Assembly: GCA_028023455.1 (NCBI GenBank)
Contig: JAQFVV010000180.1
Span: 558,001 to 622,000, forward strand
DNA: 64,000 nucleotides
Direction of reading: 5' to 3'
DNA from: Epiperipatus broadwayi
Lineage: Eukaryota > Onychophora > Udeonychophora > Euonychophora > Peripatidae
The translations under genes were made by a program, and so were the position numbers. Shown piece by piece: positions 10,870-22,679 of this stretch. The notes beneath the pieces were generated by a model. It was not told the origin of the DNA. It ran no database searches and was given only the letters and a program-made list of their open reading frames with translations. Within the stretch, counting starts at the first letter, position 1. Each line of letters begins with the position of its first letter.

Positions 10870-13800
10870 GGGTAGCTGATTTAAATATAAATGTAGATGT
10901 GGAGAGGGAATGGGTTTGTAAAATTAATGGTAAACAAGTTATTTATAAATGTAATGGAGAAGAAAGAATCAAAAGAATTTATAAAAGAGTAGTTAGGAAA
11001 GAAGGAATTGTTAAAATTGGGTATTTGAATATGCAAGGTGGTAGAAGACCAGAAAAATGGCTGTAATTAAACAAAGAAATTAAAAATGAAGAACTTGAGG
11101 TATTAGCAGTAACGGAAATACATCTAAGAGAAGAAGAAGAAGAACCTATTCTGGAAGACTTGGTATGGCAGGATATAAATAGAAAAGAAAAAGAAAAAAA
11201 GGGGTAGTCAGGAGTTATGTCAAAAAAATATTTAAATACTGTTAAATGTCAAGAATATTTGTGGTTTGAGATAAGGTTAGGAATACAAGAATAGATGATG
11301 GCTATAGTATATATAGCTACTGGAGATAATCAAACTATAATGGAGTGGAATAGTATATATGAATGTCAGTTAAGGATACACAGAGTTTTAGAGAAAAGGG
11401 GAAGAGAATAATGATTATAGGAGATATGAATGGGCATATTGAAGAAATTGATGATATAGGTAATAAGAATGGACAGATTTTGAAGAATTTTTGTCAGAGA
11501 GTGAATTTTAGTATTGGAAATTTGTCAAATATTTATAAGGGACAATACACGTGATCAAGAAATTATATATTCCACACAATACATTTATGTACTAATAGAG
11601 AAAAGAGGAATGAATAAAATACGGAAAATTAAAGTGTTTGGTAATGAAGATATAATAGTGATCATAACTTCTTTATAATAGAAATAGTTAGTAATGTGAT
11701 GGAAAATATAAATATAAATAGAAAGGATAGTGAAAGATGTTGATGGAGAATGAATGATAAAAATAAGTTAGAAGAGTATAAAATGAAAGTTGAAGAAACC
11801 ATGGAAGTGTTGGTTGGGGATGAATATAAGGACAGCTATGATTAAATAGAAAAAGTGGCAAATAGGGTCTTAGGTGAGAAAAATCAGAAGAATAAAAGTA
11901 ATAAAAAAGTGAGAGTTAATAAAAGTGTAAAGAGAAGAAAAAAGCATGCAGAGAATATAAGTGTGCTATTAAGAACAAAGAAAAAAAAAAGTTAATGTTA
12001 TGAAAAGTACTTAGAAAAAAAGAAGTTGGCTAAAATAGATAATTATATATAGAGAATAAAATTGAATAGTAAATTGTTGGAGGATATCAATAAAAGTAGA
12101 AGAGGTGGAAGTAAAAAAATTTGGAAAAATATTAAAAGAAGGAATGTAGGGGAAAAAAAAAAAAGAAGAGGGGAAAAAAGGTAGCCCTAGAGAAGAATTA
12201 GAGACAATCTTAAATAAGTATGTAATGGATATAGAAAGATGTAGATAGATGATAGCAAACATGCAAGCATATAGTAATGGGAATATTAGGTTTACAGAAA
12301 ATGAACTGAATGAGGCAGGGAAGAAATTGAAAAGTGGAAAGGCAAGAGATTTGGATAGTTGGGCAACAGATATGGTAATCAATTTAGGGCATAGGGCAAA
12401 AGTAAAACTATTATCATGTTTTAATAAGATGGCACAGAAGAGAGATTTTTTGGGTAGTTGGAGTAATACAAGAGAAAGGCTACTATTTAGAGGAAAGAGG
12501 TAAGGATTATAGAAAATCAAGCAATTATAGACCGATAACGATAATGTCAGTTTTATATAAAGTTTTTTCACATGGTGGCTGGAAGGGTTGCAAAATGGAT
12601 GGAAGAAAATAATATAGTGGGAGAAATGTAAGGAGGTTTTCAATCAGATAGGCGTAAAGAAGATAGTTTATTTATAGTTACACAACTTACCCATTTGAGT
12701 AGGAATAAAGATAGACAGTTATATATTGTTTTATAGATATAGAAAAGGTGTATGATAGAGTAAATAGAAATAGATTATGGGTAAGTTTAGTAAATTTGGG
12801 AATGGATGGAGCTTTAATGAATATTATTAAGAAATTATATGAAAATAATTATTATACGTATCTGATAGGGAATATAGAATCAGTTAAAAGTTAAAAATGG
12901 GCTGGGACTAAGGCAAGGATGCCCTATGTCACCTATTTTGTTTTTGTTGTATTCGAGAGAAATGGTAAGAGCAATAGAAAGCTAAGAAGAGATATAGAGA
13001 TGCCTTTAATAGGTGGCTTGGGAGTATATACATTGTCGAGTCTTTTATTTGTGGATGATGTTTTTTTGAGCACAGAAAGAAGGGAAGATATGGAAGTTAT
13101 GCTGAGGACATAAACAAGGGTGGGTAAAGACATAGCGATTAAATTTAGTGAAGAAAAAACAAAAGTAATGATGATTAATTTAGGGAAAAGATAAGACAAA
13201 GAATTTTTATTTGGGAATATAAAGTTAAGTGTGATGAATAGATATAATTACTTGGGAATCGTCTTAAGTAATCAGTGAAATTGCTTGGATAAAGGAAGTA
13301 AAAAATTGATAAATGAAGCTAAAAAAGAAAGGGATTGATAAAGAAATTAACAGCATTTTCATATAATAAATATGATGTAGCTAGAATTGTATGGAAGAGA
13401 GTGGCAGTAGCAGGGTTAACATATGGTAATGATGCATTAGGTGTTAGTAAAGGAGTATTAGATTACTTAGAAAAAGTACACAAAGAAATAGGAAGACATG
13501 CATTAGATGTAGATGTGTGGGCAGCAAAGAAGTCAATTCAAGGAGAAATGGGATGGTCATGTTTTTTGTATGAGAGATGCAAAAAGCAAAATTAAAATGT
13601 TCAGTAGATTGCAATTCATGGATAATAAGAGAGTAGCAAGATGGGTGAGAAAAGTAATGCGGTATGCAGAAGATTTGGATAAAGAATTTATGGCAATATA
13701 TTTGTACAAAAGGTGGGGTGATTGTGTTAGGAGAATTGTTGAGTGTTATAGAGGTAAAGAATGGGATAGAAGAATAGATGCATTAATAAAGAATAGGGAG

Positions 13801-14370
13801 TTGGAGAAAAGAAGAACTAATATGGAGACTAAAAAGAGTTTAAATATATATAGAAGTAAATGGAATATTGGGTGCCAGTTAATTTATGATACTGTTTAAG
13901 GCTCGAACAGGATCTTTAGCAACAAGGGAATATACACATAAATGGAAAAATTTGATGATTTAGTTTACAATTTGTATTAGGAAGGCATAGAAAATATTTG
14001 GCCTCTGTTAATTGAATGTAAATGCCTGAAAGCAGAAAGGTTACAAATAATGATATTAATACTTATGCGCTTATAACGCTCATTAAAGAAGTTATAATTT
14101 ATTTAAAGCTTAGCGTTTTCAAAGCTCTATGGCTTCATAATCATAGCTGTGCAAAATAAAAATAAAACAGTTGATAGTGATGAGGGGGAGTATTCAAATT
14201 TATGTTAATTAGAATGATATTGTGGAAGAATAAATATAAACAAGGTGATTATACAGAAATTGGTTATTGGTTTTTATGCTGGGTTTGGGAAAGATAAGGG
14301 TTATTTAGATATAAAGGTCATGGAGTTGACAAAGATTCTGTTGTGGAAATGGGCTGGAGCAGGATATGGG
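10870..14370 (+). pseudogene. LINE ORF2 relic, copy C
   Basis: Multiply broken copy of ORF2. Pieces recognised in order: GDMNGH near 11,423; the KLKSGKAR stretch near 12,330; a YNYLG-type motif E near 13,235; the KLTAFSYNKYDVARIV stretch near 13,345; and the VRKVMRYA stretch near 13,645. The RT box has become FVDD (near 13,045). Stops and frameshifts occur throughout. A 12.0-12.6 kb antisense ORF is only its purine-rich shadow. Confidence 0.85.
14058..14212. mobile_element. 155-bp insertion with 9-bp target duplication
   Basis: Interrupts copy C between 14,049-14,057 and 14,213-14,221, both reading AATGATATT, which is a clean 9-bp target-site duplication. The inserted DNA has no ORF and no obvious long terminal inverted repeats. 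Nine-bp duplications are typical of Mutator-like elements but also fall within the SINE range, so the class is undetermined. Confidence 0.7.
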
Positions 14371-14494
14371 AAAACTTAGGATGGGGAATGGAAAGATAAG
14401 GTAAAGTGGCTAACAGGTTTCTCTGGCCATAATTGCTGAGAGATTCCTGACATCGTATAAGGAGAAGTCACAGTGTATTACATCACAACATCAT

Positions 14495-15974
14495 TAAATT
14501 TCATGACTAATTCAATAAAAAGCATTTACAGTTAATTAAAATAGAAAGAAAAGGAAATGAAGGATGAAATCTTAATTTTACTTGATTGTTTAATTATAAT
14601 TTTGCCTTTCTTTAAATGGCTGTCTTCATAAACAAAAAAACCTTCTAAATGCTTATTAATGTATGCGAATTCCATTTCAAATACTGGAAATACAGCATTA
14701 TTGTTTTGATTGTCAATTTTAAATTTAAATATAAGTCTGTTGCAAAATATCCGGATACTAAAAAATAAAAAATAATATATATAAAAATTGCTTCTATTTA
14801 CTTCAATTAATAATGCACTAAAAACCGAAAAAAATATTTTTTATCCTTCAATCACACTTTTAAATGTCATATGTAACTTTAATTGTGAGACATCCATAAA
14901 TTAATTCAATCACTAATTTAAATTACTCATCAAATTAAATAAAATCATTTTTTAGATAAAATATTGTTTTATATATATTATTTTTATCATGAATTTCATC
15001 ATCTCATAACATGAACCAAATACAAGCAACTCTAACGTGGTTATGCTGTTCAGGTCTAATTTGTTTATTTTCTTTTGCTTTATCTGTATGGCATGTCAAA
15101 AGTATTTACCAGTATCATAATTCCAAAGCTTAAATTATTTTCCTATCATTTTTCCTTCAATGTCCAATTTTTATGTTCCTAAAAAGTTGTGGGAAATATT
15201 GTAGCTGATTTCTGATTTTCATTTTAAAGATATACTCCTACATCTCGATTTGTATAGTCTTTTCATTGCAGTGTTATTTTTCATTATGGCTTCTGGCTGA
15301 TATATTGTTTCTTGTTGATGAATGATCCAAGGTTGGAAAAAATTTTAATGACTTCTGTTTTTTCATGATTATTTTTTAAATCCTTATATTAATGATCTTT
15401 AATTTCCTCATATTTATTAATAACTTTAATTTTTTATTCTATCTTTTTTATCTTCTACTATGTCTAACTATGGTAGGATGCACTTCCACGAATGCCAATA
15501 ATAACTAATGGTTAATATTAAGATATATTTTAATATACGATCCCTTAAAGCCTTTAACTAATAACATATATACAATTATTTACATTATAAGGCTGAAGGT
15601 ATATACAAATAATAATTAAGATCAATATGACCTTTAAAAGTCCTATGCTGACTGTTCTCACGTTTAGAGGTTAGCTCTTTGCACTTGAAGTTACTGAGCA
15701 AGTGAAGACTCCTGCTCCACTATATCAGTGTACACAGATTAAATTCCAAGGATTGGGTGTCTCTTTTCTTCTTCCGATTAGTACTAAAGACAGTTCATTG
15801 TCTTTGAATCCCAGCCAATGATTGGTTAGTCCTCCGCCAATCCGATCAGGTGATTCTTCCTTTCCATAGCTTGATGTAATTTCACCACTTAAAACTTTAC
15901 AATAACTCTTCCAGAAGTTTTTACAATTATATATGTCTATATACATATGTGCATTTAAACATACACACACATAT
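14495..15974. other. AT-rich stretch, no gene recognised
   Basis: No supported gene. A less AT-rich block at about 15,655-15,960 encodes an 81-codon minus-strand ORF with no recognised domain. I regard it as an unidentified repeat. Confidence 0.5.
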
Positions 15975-17010
15975 CTCTTATTAATGTACTCAAACTTTCA
16001 ATTTTTGATTATAGTGTGGTGTCTTCAACACCTCTAAGATTACTAATGTTTGTTCCATCAATTTATTTCATTCATACTGGCTTTTCTTATTATGTACTCA
16101 ATATATAAGCTGAATAGATGGTTTATTTGATAATATGCAGCATATTTTTTTCCTTTACTATTGTAAAACCAATTTGTTTCACCATTGTTTGTTTTAACTG
16201 TAACTATCTGTTACATTAATTTTCTAATATTCTCTAATTTCTCATGGTCACCTAAATCAAAGGCATTATTGTAATCAGTAACACATAAACTGATTTTTTT
16301 CTGGTGTTCTCTGGTCTTTTCAATGATCAAATACATTAGTAATGAATGTCTCATTCCTCAACCTTTTTTTGAAATCAGCATGTGTATCGGATATGATATT
16401 TTTTGATGTAAAGTTGTAGTTTTTTAGAATGATTTTAAGAATAAATTTATTTGCATATGGTATATCATATGATAATTTTCATATTTTGTGAAGATTATTT
16501 TTTTTGATTAGTAAGATAAATTGATTTCTTTCAATATATAAGTCATTAAATACTTTTTACAGTTAGTGGCATAATTAAATTTTTGTTTTTTATTTATTCT
16601 TCTTCAGTTTTCAGTAAAATTCTTTAATTTAATACTCTCATTTTTAGTGGTTTTATCTTTTCATACTGGTCTCAAGGCTAATAATCTACTTTATATTTAA
16701 AAGTGTCAATGATTGATCTTTTTGTAGTATAGTTCTTCTATATATTTTTTCCATCTTTGTTTGGTTTTTTGATTACTTGATTGTAATCTGTCCATTGTTG
16801 AACTTTTTTTGTCTCATAAATTTTTTAAACGTTTTCTTTTGTTTTCCAGACTTATTTTTATTATCCATCTAAATATTATTAGAATACTAATTCATATTTT
16901 TTCTGAATTATCTCTGGAGTTTTCTTTTGAATTCCCATAAAAGATTTATATTCTTTTTAATCTTGATTTCTGTTTTTTGCTTTACAATTATTACTATATC
17001 TTCTGTTAGA
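15975..17010 (-). pseudogene. RTE-type LINE reverse transcriptase relic
   Basis: Read on the minus strand, high to low coordinates, fragments appear in canonical order. Near 16,830-16,720 is a KKYIEELYY-like segment. Near 16,400-16,340 is a FKKGLRNETFI-like segment, corresponding to the RT GFRKGRGT region. Near 16,285-16,245 is CVTDYNNAFDLGDHEKL, which is RT motif A. Near 16,200-16,150 is TVKTNNGETNWFYNSKGKK. Near 16,110-16,070 is YIEYIIRKASMNE. Near 16,060-16,020 is NISNLRGVEDTTL, a decayed YADD motif C. This order and wording are characteristic of RTE/BovB-like elements. The RQGCLLSP box is lost. Old and non-functional. Confidence 0.75.
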
Positions 17011-17544
17011 TTCATATTATTTTCTAGGCAATTTTATCTCCATTTTTTCAGATTAATTTTTAATTATTATTGTTCAATTAATATTCTTAATTTGTGTTTT
17101 GTTTTTTTTGTAAATTACATTCAGAACCTTCAAATAATTTTTGTTCTCAAGTTTATATTAAGAATGTTGAATATACTTAAAGTTTTTTTCATCTTCACTT
17201 AAAATTTAAGTTTATCATTAGTGTGTGCCATAGATGTGATGTATTCCTGTGAGTTTATCTGGCAATTCTAAGTTTAACCAATTATTGGATTGTCAAAAAA
17301 TTTATTAATTTTTCTCCTGCTTCATTACTACTTCCAGTAATAATTATATGAATAATTTCACTTTTATTATCTATAAAAATTTTCACTATTTAAATAATGT
17401 ATAAATAAATAATTTATTAAAGTGATGGAAACATTTTTTTGCTTTATTTAATTTGTACATAGTTATTATTTTGTTTAATGACATTTAAAATTATTACTTT
17501 TACCTTACATTTTTGATTTCTTGTGAAGACATATGAGTGAACAA

Positions 17545-17700
17545 ATAAACATATTACTATTACAATATTTTTAATTATCTTCATGTATTTAGAAACCAAT
17601 ATTAGACTTTGAAATGGCTGCATAATAAGAACTGTAATGCTGATTCTTGTAAATATTTATATTATTGCAAGTCACTCGCCAACTAACTACTAATTTTTCT
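17545..17700 (+). repeat. Intronic block duplicated at 18,990-19,160
   Basis: About 155 bp ending with CAAGTCACTCGCCAA, just upstream of a POLRMT exon. It recurs in the same orientation about 1.45 kb downstream, clearly alignable but diverged. No coding content. Confidence 0.7.
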
Positions 17701-17739
17701 TTCTCTCTGTGATATGCATGAGACATTTTTGTTGTGTAG

Positions 17740-17804
17740 GATGCAAAAGTTAAAAGTGAAAGAGAAACTTCTGAGAATGAAGATGATGAACAGAAACCTC
17801 CCAA
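17740..17804 (+). CDS. POLRMT: Mitochondrial RNA polymerase, exon (acidic linker)
   Basis: A 65-nt exon bounded by TTGTGTAG and GTAAGAA. It encodes 21 residues plus two bases and ends in phase 2. The peptide is strongly charged (KSERETSENEDDEQK). It lies where animal POLRMT has a variable linker just before the conserved KQ-N-F-PNFIHSLD segment. Assignment rests on perfect phase continuity with the next exon, only 66 bp away, and on the splice sites; the peptide itself is not conserved. An earlier exon must precede it but was not found in this window. Confidence 0.62.
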
Positions 17805-17870
17805 GTAAGAATTTTTAATCCTCAATTCTTTTTTTCCCATCATTTTGAATTTATGATCTTTTAATTTTAG

Positions 17871-17975
17871 AATAATGAAAGTGGATCATACTAAACAGCA
17901 AAATGCTTTTTCTGCCAATTATATACACAGTTTGGATGCTTGTCACATGATACTGACAGCATTGCATTGTCATAA
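17871..17975 (+). CDS. POLRMT: Mitochondrial RNA polymerase, exon (HSLD motif)
   Basis: A 105-nt exon with acceptor TTTTAATTTTAG and donor GTAAGTTG. Read after the preceding exon's two leftover bases, it encodes KQQNAFSANYIHSLDACHMI followed by LTALHCHK. This is the signature of single-subunit (T7-like) mitochondrial RNA polymerases (human KQKNGFPPNFIHSLDSSHM). The segment lies in the fingers/palm near the active site and contains the invariant HS-D. The protein transcribes mitochondrial DNA in the matrix. The FPPN to FSAN change is unusual. It ends in phase 2, matching the exon at 38,491. Confidence 0.95.
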
Positions 17976-18810
17976 GTAAGTTGCTATTTAATAATATAAT
18001 TTTTACTTTAGTTTTTTTCATTAACTTTGAATAATCTTTCTGCTAGCAAATATAAAATAAATATTATTGATATTTTATAAAATCTAATTATTATAATGAT
18101 CAAGCTATTGGATATTTTTTTGTATAATCTTGTTAGAAATCATACTTCTAATGAAAAAAATGTACACTAAAAATTTTAAGTGTCTTCTGTTAATTATTAA
18201 TTACAATAATACAGTAACCTCTCCCATTTTCTTTATCCACATACTCTTAGTGTAGTTTTAATAACTCATTGTTTGGAAAAATTATTAACTAGAAATTTAT
18301 AAGAATACTTTTATGAATTTTCATTTATCTGTATTAACTTTATCACCAAGTGTCAAAATTGTTATCTTTTTCATCATCACTCATTCATATAGTTGCTAAC
18401 AAAGTGAAATATGTTATTTATATCATGTTGCTCCTGTAAATTCTAATCGATTAAGCAGTAAAAAAAATGTATATTAAAGTTGGCCAAATATTCATTAAGA
18501 ATGAATCATTAAATCATGAAATACTGTATGCACATATATATGAATTTGCTCTTTCTCCGAATTTATTACTCTTCTGACATTTTCATAACGACATTATTCT
18601 ATTTTTTTAATAATTATTTTAACTTGATGATTTAATGTTTATAATTTTTAAATTTCATTAAATCTAGATATGAATATATATGTTTAATTTGAATATTGTA
18701 TTTTTGTTGCATCCTTTTTCACCTTCTTTATGCAAATTATTGTAAGCTTTAGTAAGGAATGATAGAAACCAGATGATAATTATTAATAAATTCCTATCCT
18801 GCACTTTTTT

Positions 18811-18870
18811 ATCCAAAATCCCCAGACTAGTTTCATACTTATGGTTTTCACTGGTGAGGAGCTTTGGATC
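18811..18870 (-). ncRNA. Hammerhead ribozyme relic
   Basis: On the minus strand the GAAACTAGTC block (complement of 18,825-18,834) and both stem I segments (ATCCAAA / TTTTGGAT and TCCTCA / TGGGGA) are kept. The CUGANGA box is scrambled to a CCAGTGA-like form, so cleavage is not expected. Confidence 0.5.
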
Positions 18871-18989
18871 TTTGAACAATGCAATTAAACCTTTAGAATC
18901 TTATGCACTTTCCTTCCACCTACTATTATTTGTTTATGTTATCAAATTATTAGCCCAAACTGGAAAACATATCTATCATTGCTTACTAA

Positions 18990-19160
18990 AGCTTAATAAA
19001 CATATTATTATTGCAATAGTTTTAATTACTTTTATGTATTTAGAAACTAACATTAGAGTTTGAAATGACCACATAATAATAATTGTAATGCTGGTATTGT
19101 AAATGTTTATATTATTGCAAGTCATTCACCAAATAACTATATTTATTTTTAATTTGTCAT
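18990..19160 (+). repeat. Second copy of the 17,545-17,700 block
   Basis: Direct diverged duplicate sharing AAACATATTA, ATGTATTTAGAAAC and TTATATTATTGCAAGTCA. It lies between the arms of the inverted element at 18.7-19.6 kb. Confidence 0.7.
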
Positions 19161-19859
19161 AGAGAAAGAAAAAGTATGCTTCTAAAACAGCAATATGTAA
19201 ACTGAAGTCATGTGACAGATTATATATTTTACTGGATTATATCAAATCCTGGCCACAGCATAAAAATGCTTGTAGTTATTAAAAATTAAGGACTCTATAA
19301 TATGTAGAAACTGAATTGGATTTGATCTGTATTATTATTATACAAAAAAATTGGCTTAGTTTGGAAAAGTTTGGGCTGATAGTTGTATAACATTGAGTTA
19401 AATGATGGTAGCTGGAAGGAAGTTGCATTAGATTTTAAAGGACCACTTGCAAAACCCTTTATTCTTAAAAGTCATAAGCTTGAAACTAGTCTGGCATATG
19501 CTAGGGATTTATTAGGCACTGTCATCTATCATTTCTTATTAAAGCTTATGGAAAATGGCATGCAGAAGGTGAAAAACTATGCTACTAAAAGAGCAATATG
19601 TAAGCTGAATTTACATGATAGTTCATGTAATATATTAATGATGTATATTGTATAAGATTCACTATTGTCTTTAGTTGCAGATATCCGCATGAAAACTTGG
19701 AACTAAATGACAGTGGATCTATTAAGAATACTATATTATCGATTTTTGCATTGATTTTTATATGAAGTTTAGGATTTTGATCTTTTAGAATTGAATTTAT
19801 TTATTTATATGGGTATTTTGACTCAAGTAAAGTGGATTAATTTAACTTACTCTAGTTTT

Positions 19860-20650
19860 TGACAGCAGCACTCCATCTCATCAAATTATCATTAGCTGTC
19901 TATGGAAATATTCCATTTTTTAATCTATTATGAGTTAATTGTTCAGCACTCTACCACATGGCCATCCATGCAGCAAGCACTCCATTTCATTATGCTGTTG
20001 TGACTCATCCATTCAGAGAACTTCATATTATAATGCAGGAGTGAGCTGGCCATAGAAGTACTCCACTTATCTCATCATGCTTTAATGAGCCATTCTTTCA
20101 GGAGCCCATCTCATTATACTAAATGGATCATCCATGCAGCACCCCATTTAATCATGTTTTAGTGAGCTGTTAATGTACGTTATAAAGTGTAGTCCATGGC
20201 AGTATTTCATGTTATTATATTATCATGAGCCAACTATTTAGCACTTATGCCTTATCATTCCAAAATGATCTGTCATACAACATTCCACCTCCTCGTGCTA
20301 TTTTGAGCTATCTATGCAGCACTCCACCTCTTTATGCCATAAAGAGTTATTCAAACCATGAATATTCTGCCTCATCATGTTATAATGAACTAACCTTGAA
20401 GTACCTCACCTCAGCATGCTAGTATAAACCATTTATGCCGCATTCCACTCATCATGCTATATTGGGTCATCCATGCAATAGTCTCTTCATAATGCTATCA
20501 TGAGTTATTCATGAAGCACTTCCATTTTATGCTATAATGAGCTATCACTGCAGCACTCTACTTCACCATGCTATTATGAACTGTTCATGTACCACTCTGC
20601 CTCATGATGTCATGAGCTATCTACTTATTATACTATAATAACTGTCCATT
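19860..20650 (+). repeat. Degenerate minisatellite, unit about 40 bp
   Basis: Roughly 15-20 imperfect head-to-tail units built from GCAGCACTCCA, CTCATCATGCTAT and AATGAGCTATCCATG. Unit length drifts around 38-45 bp. It is less AT-rich than its surroundings. Intronic; no known family recognised. Confidence 0.8.
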
Positions 20651-21229
20651 GAGACATGAACATTAAAAAATCATTTTTTGCCTTTTTATTTGGTTTACCA
20701 TAATAGCTATAGGTTTTTTTAGTACTGGAGAATTTATGTAGTGGATTTTTAATTTGACAATGGTCAAGTCTAAATATTAAGTAAACTGTTGACTTTACAC
20801 ACTTGATTTTTGTAATGTTTAAATTTTTATTAAATTATATCTGAGGTTTCAACTGAAGAAGATTGTTAAGTAATTAAAATGTCAGACATTACTTAAAAAT
20901 TTAAATATTGCAAAAATTAGATGTAATGTTGAATAAAATTTATTTTTTAATAGAAACAAGTGTAATAATCAGATAATTTATTTGATATCATCATTGTTGA
21001 GAATCTCTTTATTTGCCATAGTGATTTATTTACAACTGTAATTATACATGTTGTAAGTTTTGTTTATTTAACAATAATTTTTAATCATAATATGTAATTG
21101 TTTTCTCTTTGAGAATATGAATAAATTTCTCAGAAAGATGATAAAATCACTTAATCAGTGCATTGGTTCATATTCAGGCTATCTTCACTTAATGCTTGAA
21201 ACAGTTCTTTAAAGGAAATATGATTTTAT

Positions 21230-21770
21230 GAGGAAGTGTAGAACTTTTGATGTTTTAAGAGATTCTATTATAATATAGTGAAATGAAACCAGCCTTATAG
21301 CTTTGCTTATGTAGTAGTATTATTTGTAATAGTAGCATAAGATTTTATTGATTTATAAACAAAGTATTGATAATGTAATGCTATTATGGATAAATGAGTG
21401 AAATTATTATGCATTATGAGTTTCTAGATGTTCTATTGATGTATGTTTTTATTATTAATATATCTAAATATTGATAACTAATTATAAAATAAAGTAACAA
21501 AACTTTTTTTTTTTTACTTGCCTTGAAGAAGGTGTAGCATTTAAGGAATATAGCAAATTTAAATTTAAAATAGAGGGGAGCAGAGCATTTATATGTTTTT
21601 TTTCCTAATATTTTTATTAAAAATTTGAAAAAATTCTTTAATACATTTTTGTAAAGCAGTTTATATAAAAAATATAAAGAAAAACCTAAATAACTTTGTA
21701 TTAAGAATTAGTAGATGAAACAAATTTAATTAATTGACTGACAAATAATTAAAACAAGGAAAAGAATTTG
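21230..21770 (+). repeat. Diverged direct duplication, copy 1
   Basis: About 540 bp that recurs at 22,680-23,215 with the same order of landmarks: a TAGTAGCATAAGATTTTATT block, a ...GTTATGGAT-like block, a T-run, AGAAG, TACATTTTTGTAAA and a TTAATTAATTGA block. No coding signal. Confidence 0.65.
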
Positions 21771-22679
21771 GACAGAAATTTTTATTATGAAAAAGATTTC
21801 AAGAATCTTATTTTTTGTTTAGAAAAACAGAAGGATATTATGATTCTGTGGCGATATGGCCAAATTGTACAAAATCTTTTTTTTTTTTTAGTTTCATTAT
21901 TTATTAGTTACTTTTTAACTCTATTTTCAAGCTAAGAAAATCACAGTTAAAGTAATAGTAAGTATGTGGGGAGAATTCCATGGACTAAATGTTAAATGTG
22001 TTTCTGGAGTATTTGATATTGAAAATTATGATGCTGGGAATCCAAACTGGTTAGCATATATTAACTTATCTGCACTAAAAAATTTGTATATCTCAAAATG
22101 CTACATAAGACATAGATTAATTGTTTTTATTTTGCCCGGTTTAATTCACTGTTTTATATTGGCTGCATAATTCTGGATTTTCATTGGATTGTTAATGTTA
22201 GTTGATTAATTTTCTGGTTTATTGGTGCCAGAGGAGTCATTTTCAGCCCATCTGTCTTATGTGTTTTACATGACTAGTCTTGTAGTATTTATCTCATAAT
22301 GATTAAAAATTAGACTTTGTAAACTAATGATAAATTCAAGTCCACAATCAGTATTTTAAAAATATTTGCCAGATACAGTGAAAATATCCTGATCAAATGA
22401 AAAAAAGAAATATATAATAATTCGATTAGATAATTGTGCTATATAAAGATATTATTAGAAGAGTAAATTTAAGGTTAATGAGCAGAATAGAAAAATAATA
22501 AAGGAAAAGTTTTGAAAGTGTTGAATTTTTACAATTTAGCATGAAATGATAAAGAGGAAAAGTATCCTGAAACATGGTCAATATCAACTAGAATTTCAGT
22601 TGTAAACCAAAAGTTTTCTTTTAAAACAATCATTTTTATTGCATTTATCTAAGAGATTAGAGGGAGAAATTGAGATCGA

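Larger units (their letters stand above)
9317..14494 (+). mobile_element. LINE copy C, full-length but decayed
   Basis: Longest 5' end in the window: its 5' UTR starts near 9,317 and carries a single 5' monomer. ORF1 and ORF2 relics and a 3' tail with ACATC remnants near 14,480-14,494 follow. Numerous indels and stops show that it is older than A and B. A 155-bp foreign insertion sits at 14,058-14,212. Confidence 0.88.
18678..19610. mobile_element. Inverted hammerhead-bearing element, copy 1 (decayed)
   Basis: The left arm (about 18,678-18,885, minus orientation) and right arm (about 19,400-19,610, plus) are inverted copies of the family better preserved at 62,625-63,148. Shared pieces include ATCCAAAATCCCCAGACTAG on the left and its complement-type GAAACTAGTCTGG on the right. 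The spacer contains a block duplicated from 17,545-17,700. Strongly diverged. Confidence 0.65.

Noticed and set aside
12011-12643. 210-codon minus-strand ORF, rich in Ser, Phe, Leu and Ile
   Set aside because: It is the antisense of decayed LINE copy C. The LINE coding strand is purine-rich, so its complement yields long pseudo-membrane-like ORFs. The same applies to the antisense ORFs over copies A, B, D, E and F.
14495-17739. POLRMT exons upstream of 17,740
   Set aside because: No TPLG-PV-QPY-like segment recognised before the RTE relic or after it; probably upstream of the window or in unrecognised short exons.
17589-17843. 84-codon minus-strand ORF over the POLRMT exon
   Set aside because: Antisense of exon and flanking intron; the plus strand has consensus splice sites and phase continuity.
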